Shown here: in pieces, positions 60,356 through 64,000 of the stretch
How positions within the stretch are numbered: the stretch's first letter is position 1
How the letters are laid out: each line of letters starts with the position of its first letter
Origin: Planctomycetota bacterium
GTDB lineage: Bacteria; Planctomycetota; Brocadiia; JAADGH01
DNA: 64,000 nt
NCBI GenBank assembly: GCA_013152475.1
Contig: JAADGH010000011.1
Location: 1 to 64,000 of the forward strand
Reading direction: 5' to 3'
Notes under the pieces: generated by a model
Told to the model about the DNA's origin: nothing
The model's database searches: none
What the model saw: only the letters and a program-made list of their open reading frames with translations
Made by a program: the position numbers and the translations under genes

Positions 60356-62362
60356 TCAAAACGGCTCGATGTGGCAGAACTGCTTGAAAGCGGCCTGTGC
60401 CGGGATGCCGTCCACGCCCTCAATAATATAACTCAGCGGCGGCAGGAGACGACCCTGGTCATCCTCGAATTCCATAAGACTCGTGTTCACGGTCACGCGG
60501 ACATCCTCGAGTGTCGTCCGGTGCACGCGCATGTCCGGGCCGAGCAATTCGTGGTCAGTCATCTGTTTTTTGCCGACGGCGCGGCAGAACGCTCCGACGA
60601 TCTCGTTGCCGAGCCGGAGGAACGGCCGTATTCCCTGATACTCGTACAGCGAGCATGTCACCACCGGCGGCTGGGCGTAGGCCAGGTCCATGAGGAATTT
60701 CACCGGGAACGGCTCGTCCTTCATGAAGGTGTATCCGCGGTTGGCATGGGCGTAAAGCTCCGTGGCGCCATGAAAGACCAGGTTGATCAGCGGGGCGCGG
60801 TGGTTCTTGAGGTACATGGGTTGGTGGAACTGCGTGCTCGTGTTTTCGAGGTAGTCGCAGGCGCCGGCGGCCCACGCCTTGAAGGCCTCGCTGCCGACGA
60901 TCAAGTTGAGCGAACGGAGGTATTCAAAGAGAGCAAGGCGGTGCTTGATGTCCTCTTCGCGAGAGATAGAGTGTCCCGGATGATAGCACTCCCGGGGCGG
61001 CGGCGGGGTGGTGCAGTCCACAAAAATGCTCTCCAGTTTCACGTCCCGGAGGATGTGCTCCATGGCCTCTTTGCAGAGGGGGAGGTACTGGCTTGGACAG
61101 ACGCGGCCCCATCGGCTGGCGGACACGGCTCCCCTTGATGTGCACAGCAGCAGGTTCAGGTCCCAGTAGTCCTCCTGTTCGAGCATGGGCGACCAGTTCT
61201 GGTAGAACCCGAAGACGTACCCTGCGTCGTTCGCCAGATCGACAAGCCCTTTCAGTTTTTCGACGGGCCCCTTGCGTTCATCCCACGGATAGGACTTGTA
61301 GGGCTGCTTGGAGAAGCCGCCCCAGACGGTGACCCGGGCCCTTTCGAGCTTCAGGTCGTTGCGCATGTCCTTCACGATGTGGGTGACGTCGTCCCACGTG
61401 AACTGCAGCGGCTCGTAGTTTGCATAGTGGGGGTACCCGCCGTAGAGGCAGAAGGCCGGCGCGCCGATGAGCCGCTCCACGTTGGGGTTCTCGGCGATGC
61501 GCTCGTCCCACGTCTTGAGCAGTCCTTGAGCGCGAGCAATATGGCGGTAGGTCTGCGCCATCTGGACATAGGACCCGCTGAGCATATAATAGGACACGGC
61601 CCTGGGGTATCCGAATTCGCCCCGCGTGCTCAACCAGTGAGGGCTGATCGCGGCAATCTGGGGATAGGGTGTTTTCTCCCGTTTCGCGTTGAACGATCCC
61701 TGCCGGTTGTAGTTGATGACACGCTTGAACAGGGCGTCGAAGGGCGTGCCGAGCACGGCCATCAGGCCCACGTTGCCGAGTTGCATGCCCGCCCAGGGCA
61801 TGATATCGCCGTACGGCCCGGTGGCCCTCTCCCCGAGGTTCGGGTCGAAAAACTCGTCGTCCCACAGCCAGAAATCCGAGCCGGAGAGCTTGACCATGTG
61901 AGTGGGAACCAGCGCCCCGCCCTGCGACGGTAGGACGAGGTAGCCTTCGTCTACATGCGTGCGCAGCGCGCCGAAACGCACCGGGTACGTAAGGCTCTCG
62001 AAGTTCCACTTGCTCGGCAGCCTGAGGTTCTCGACGATCACGTCGAAGCCTGCACCCTGCTCATGCAGCCGCAGGCGCACCTCGACGTGGGCGGTGGGCA
62101 GGTAGCCGCGCATGGTGTTGAAGCCCCGATAGCTGAGCAGCAGGGAGTCGCCCTGCTGATACACGTCCATGTACTTGCCCTTGGAGAGGTTCGCCGTGGC
62201 GACTTCGCCGTCCTCCGAACGGATCGTCAGCTCGCCGGCGGCCGCATCCCAGGGATCCTCGAACCATTTGGTATTCGTCGGAAGATGTGTGGCGCGGAAT
62301 GTGAGCACTCCGGGGTTGACTTCGAGGTGAACTTGATCGTTTCGTAAGATGTATGATTCCAT
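60356..62362 (-). CDS. DUF5696-like putative glycoside hydrolase (GH101-like barrel)
   Basis: 668 residues from ATG 62362 (MESYILRNDQVHLEVNPGVL, GAGGGTG upstream); the same frame stays open to 63796, antisense to the parvulin gene, and that part is rejected. An N-terminal beta-sandwich (1-250) with galactose-mutarotase-like strands (VEVRLRLHEQGAGFDVIVEN, FWLWDDEFFDPNLGERATGP) precedes a TIM barrel: GAPAFCLYGGYPHYANYEPL, VTVWGGFSKQPYKSYPWDER, YVFGFYQNWSPMLEQEDYWD, and KLESIFVDCTTPPPPRECYH (candidate acidic nucleophile region). No signal peptide is present. Related DUF5696 proteins are assumed to be alpha-glycosidases. It is a single gene flanked by 31-nt direct repeats. Confidence 0.75.
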   Translation of the reverse strand: MESYILRNDQVHLEVNPGVLTFRATHLPTNTKWFEDPWDAAAGELTIRSEDGEVATANLSKGKYMDVYQQGDSLLLSYRGFNTMRGYLPTAHVEVRLRLHEQGAGFDVIVENLRLPSKWNFESLTYPVRFGALRTHVDEGYLVLPSQGGALVPTHMVKLSGSDFWLWDDEFFDPNLGERATGPYGDIMPWAGMQLGNVGLMAVLGTPFDALFKRVINYNRQGSFNAKREKTPYPQIAAISPHWLSTRGEFGYPRAVSYYMLSGSYVQMAQTYRHIARAQGLLKTWDERIAENPNVERLIGAPAFCLYGGYPHYANYEPLQFTWDDVTHIVKDMRNDLKLERARVTVWGGFSKQPYKSYPWDERKGPVEKLKGLVDLANDAGYVFGFYQNWSPMLEQEDYWDLNLLLCTSRGAVSASRWGRVCPSQYLPLCKEAMEHILRDVKLESIFVDCTTPPPPRECYHPGHSISREEDIKHRLALFEYLRSLNLIVGSEAFKAWAAGACDYLENTSTQFHQPMYLKNHRAPLINLVFHGATELYAHANRGYTFMKDEPFPVKFLMDLAYAQPPVVTCSLYEYQGIRPFLRLGNEIVGAFCRAVGKKQMTDHELLGPDMRVHRTTLEDVRVTVNTSLMEFEDDQGRLLPPLSYIIEGVDGIPAQAAFKQFCHIEPF

Positions 62363-62536
62363 CGCACCCTCTGCCGTGAAACTCAACCGTGGGCCCACTG
62401 TAGACTCTGCCGGCGCCATGATCTTGGATCGGCGCTGACTTGACCGAAAATCATACCACGGTTTACGTCGAAACACAATAGCGTTTTTCGGCGTGTCCAC
62501 CCTGCTCACAGGCGCACGCCGCACTCCATGAGGGCA

Positions 62537-62567
62537 ATGACACGGTGCGGGTTGTGGGGAAAGTCCT
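62537..62567. repeat. Right direct repeat flanking the DUF5696-like gene
   Basis: 31 nt starting ATGACACGGTGCGGGTTGT, matching 60265-60295 at 28 of 31 positions, 14 bp before the parvulin gene's -35 box. Confidence 0.6.
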
Positions 62568-62580
62568 GATTGGAACACGG

Positions 62581-62608
62581 TTGACATTGGGCAAAAGTAT
62601 GGTAAAAT
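62581..62608 (+). promoter_or_regulatory. Probable promoter for parvulin gene
   Basis: TTGACA (62581-62586), 16-bp spacer, TAAAAT (62603-62608), 45 bp before ATG 62654. Confidence 0.6.
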
Positions 62609-62653
62609 AAAGACATGTGACCGGCATACAATTTCAGGGCATAGTACGTTCTC

Positions 62654-63616
62654 ATGCGATCCATTCACTATAGCGCACTCGTGTTCCTTCTGGCACTCGG
62701 GCTTGTCGCCGCGGAAGAGAAGAACAACATCGTTGCGATCGTAAACGACGACATCATTACGATGGGCGAGTTGGACAAACTCGCCGCCCCCACCCTTGAG
62801 CGACTGAAGCGGTCCTCGTCCGGCAAGGAATTCGAGAAGCGGGCGCGGAGGGTCTACCAGCAGTACCGCGAGCGCCTCATCAACCAACGGCTCATGATCC
62901 AGGAAGGCAAGCGCATGATTGCCGCCCAGGAGATCGAGCCGCGCCTGATCGACCGCAACCTGGATTCCATCATCAAGGACTTGATCGCCCAGGCGGGGTC
63001 GCTGCTTCAGTTGAAGAAGATCCTGGCCAAAGGCGGCGAGACCATCGAGGAGAAGAAGGAGCGCACGCGCGACGAAATCCTCATCCAGATGGTCCACTAC
63101 AAGCATGTGCGCAGTCGCGTGTCGGTGTCGCCGCGCGAGGTCCGGGACTACTACCTGAAACACAAGGCTGACTACACGCGGGTGAAGGAGGTTCGGTCCC
63201 GGCAGATTTTCATTCCGCTTACCTCCAAAGGTTCGAAAGAGAAGACACGAGCGTTTGTGGACTCGCTGCACAAGAAGCTCACGGATGGCGCGAGCTTCGC
63301 CGCTCTCGCCAAAAAACACTCGAAAGGTCCCCACGCGGCGAACGGCGGCCTGTGGGATTTCATGAAGCGCCCGGCCTTCGGCGGCCAGGTGGACGAGGCG
63401 CTGTTCTCCCTGAAGCAAGGCGAGATCAGCCCGGTCATCAAGACGTCGAACGGCTACCATGTGCTGCAGGTCGTCGCCATCCGGCCGGGCGGAAAGGCGC
63501 CCTTCGAGGAGGTCGAGGAGGAGATCAAGAAACGACTTGAGTCCGAACGCATGAACCAGCGTCTTCAGGAATTCATCGCCGAGCTTCGACAGAAGGCTTA
63601 CATAAAGTACAGATAG
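62654..63616 (+). CDS. Exported parvulin-type peptidyl-prolyl isomerase (SurA/PrsA-like)
   Basis: 320 residues. The signal peptide is MRSIHYSALVFLLALGLVAA. The N-terminal chaperone part (about 25-165) begins NNIVAIVNDDIITMGELDKL, typical of SurA/PpiC proteins. The PPIase domain (about 175-275) has VKEVRSRQIFIPLTSKGSKE, LTDGASFAALAKKHSKGPHA, ANGGLWDFMKRPAFGGQVDE and LKQGEISPVIKTSNGYHVLQ, the standard parvulin strands. A C-terminal helix returns to the chaperone domain. It assists folding of exported or outer-membrane proteins and fits with the many large secreted proteins in the window. It has its own promoter; a metallophosphoesterase gene follows 55 bp later. Confidence 0.93.
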   Translation: MRSIHYSALVFLLALGLVAAEEKNNIVAIVNDDIITMGELDKLAAPTLERLKRSSSGKEFEKRARRVYQQYRERLINQRLMIQEGKRMIAAQEIEPRLIDRNLDSIIKDLIAQAGSLLQLKKILAKGGETIEEKKERTRDEILIQMVHYKHVRSRVSVSPREVRDYYLKHKADYTRVKEVRSRQIFIPLTSKGSKEKTRAFVDSLHKKLTDGASFAALAKKHSKGPHAANGGLWDFMKRPAFGGQVDEALFSLKQGEISPVIKTSNGYHVLQVVAIRPGGKAPFEEVEEEIKKRLESERMNQRLQEFIAELRQKAYIKYR

Positions 63617-63671
63617 TCGCAACAGTAACCCCCATGTCCTAATCCGCCGTTCATTCTCAGAGTAACCGGTC

Positions 63672-64000
63672 ATGCGCTCAGAAGACGCCTCTGTCACCCA
63701 TGCCCTTCCTCCGAAGCAGCCGGGTGAATATCGCATCGCGCACCTTTCCGATCTGCACCTGTGTGCAGCGAAGACGCCGATCAGTATGCGTATCAAGCGC
63801 CTTGTCTATCACTCGCGACCCGAAGGGCTGGACCTCCTGGCATCTCTTCTGGACGACCTCGCCGCTGCAGAGGTAGACCATGTAATCATTACGGGGGACT
63901 TGACCGAATCGGCCGCGCTGCCGGAATACGAGGACGCAGCCACTCTGCTGGCGCCTCTCTGCCAGTCCGATATGCTGAGCGTGATCCCCGGCAACCACGA
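63672..64000 (+). CDS. Metallophosphoesterase (partial, cut by right edge)
   Basis: An open frame starts at ATG 63672 and runs off the window after 109 codons. The N-terminal calcineurin-like phosphoesterase motifs are complete: YRIAHLSDLHLCAAKTP (DxH), DHVIITGDLTESAALPEY (GD) and SVIPGNHE (GNHE). The remaining motifs lie beyond the edge. It hydrolyses phosphomono- or diesters, possibly cyclic nucleotides or UDP-diacylglucosamine (LpxH-like), though lpxI already covers that step here. Located 55 bp after the parvulin gene. Confidence 0.85.
   Translation, partial: MRSEDASVTHALPPKQPGEYRIAHLSDLHLCAAKTPISMRIKRLVYHSRPEGLDLLASLLDDLAAAEVDHVIITGDLTESAALPEYEDAATLLAPLCQSDMLSVIPGNH

Noticed and set aside
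62363-63796. Upstream extension of the DUF5696-like gene to give a 1146-residue protein
   Set aside because: The extra part is antisense to the parvulin gene and crosses its promoter; ATG 62362 with a ribosome site gives the expected domain start.

Overview
This window is GC-rich, densely coded chromosomal DNA from an uncultured-type diderm bacterium, most probably a member of the Planctomycetota. The best phylum markers are a J-like protein opening with the 'EWLDIPPDQQPPNHYQLLG' signature (38504-40525), a protease with an N-terminal zinc ribbon of the planctomycete type (34424-36922), and giant secreted PQQ-propeller/FG-GAP proteins. The organism makes lipid A (lpxI, lpxD), so it has an LPS outer membrane. 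Many genes have a recognisable sigma-70-type promoter (TTGAC[A/T], a 15-18 bp spacer, then TAnnnT), and these promoters settle several start codons. Taxonomy is inferred from protein style, not from a marker-gene tree.

Layout. 1-16001: a secreted-protein region with three giant methyltransferase-like/PQQ-propeller proteins (one cut by the left edge) and a heparinase-like/FG-GAP protein split by a one-base frameshift. It is rich in palindromes and in text-like micro-repeats inside genes. 16017-21232: tRNA-Leu(CAA), a 2-hydroxyacid dehydrogenase, a PKD lipoprotein, an amidohydrolase and a membrane-anchored tyrosine phosphatase. 21435-30132: a seven-gene, mostly overlapping glycan assembly operon (membrane GT, radical SAM, GT4, GT9, three more GT4), followed on the other strand by lpxD-lpxI. 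32193-34264: tandem U32-like proteins. 34424-40983: a membrane chaperone/protease operon (zinc-ribbon trypsin-propeller, lidless Hsp70, HPD-less J-like protein with 14 CxxC motifs) and a small zinc protein. 41010-44187: leuCD and a polyprenyl-phosphate sugar transferase. 44292-45837: ParA-like ATPase and a Pro/Glu-rich membrane protein. 46001-54908: sugar isomerase, Gfo/Idh oxidoreductase, GH-like protein, a TPR/C25-like protein lacking its cysteine, a lipoprotein, an amidohydrolase/uronate-isomerase-like protein and an M19 dipeptidase. 54909-59508: orphan sugar-binding lipoprotein, tsaB, trpE, thrC. 59522-64000: Tyr/Gly-rich secreted protein, a DUF5696-like protein flanked by short direct repeats, a parvulin, and a partial metallophosphoesterase cut by the right edge.

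How the genes work together. Much of the content concerns the cell surface: making LPS and surface glycan, degrading external sugars and peptides, and folding or policing exported proteins. The most system-like novelty is the 34424-40525 operon, which joins an envelope protease, an Hsp70 without its lid and a membrane J-like protein with a greatly expanded DnaJ-type zinc domain. Also striking are the secreted methyltransferase-propeller fusions, whose interdomain linkers are made of micro-repeats, and the 46-bp palindrome sitting in frame inside a gene. No CRISPR array, prophage, integrase or transposase gene was seen.
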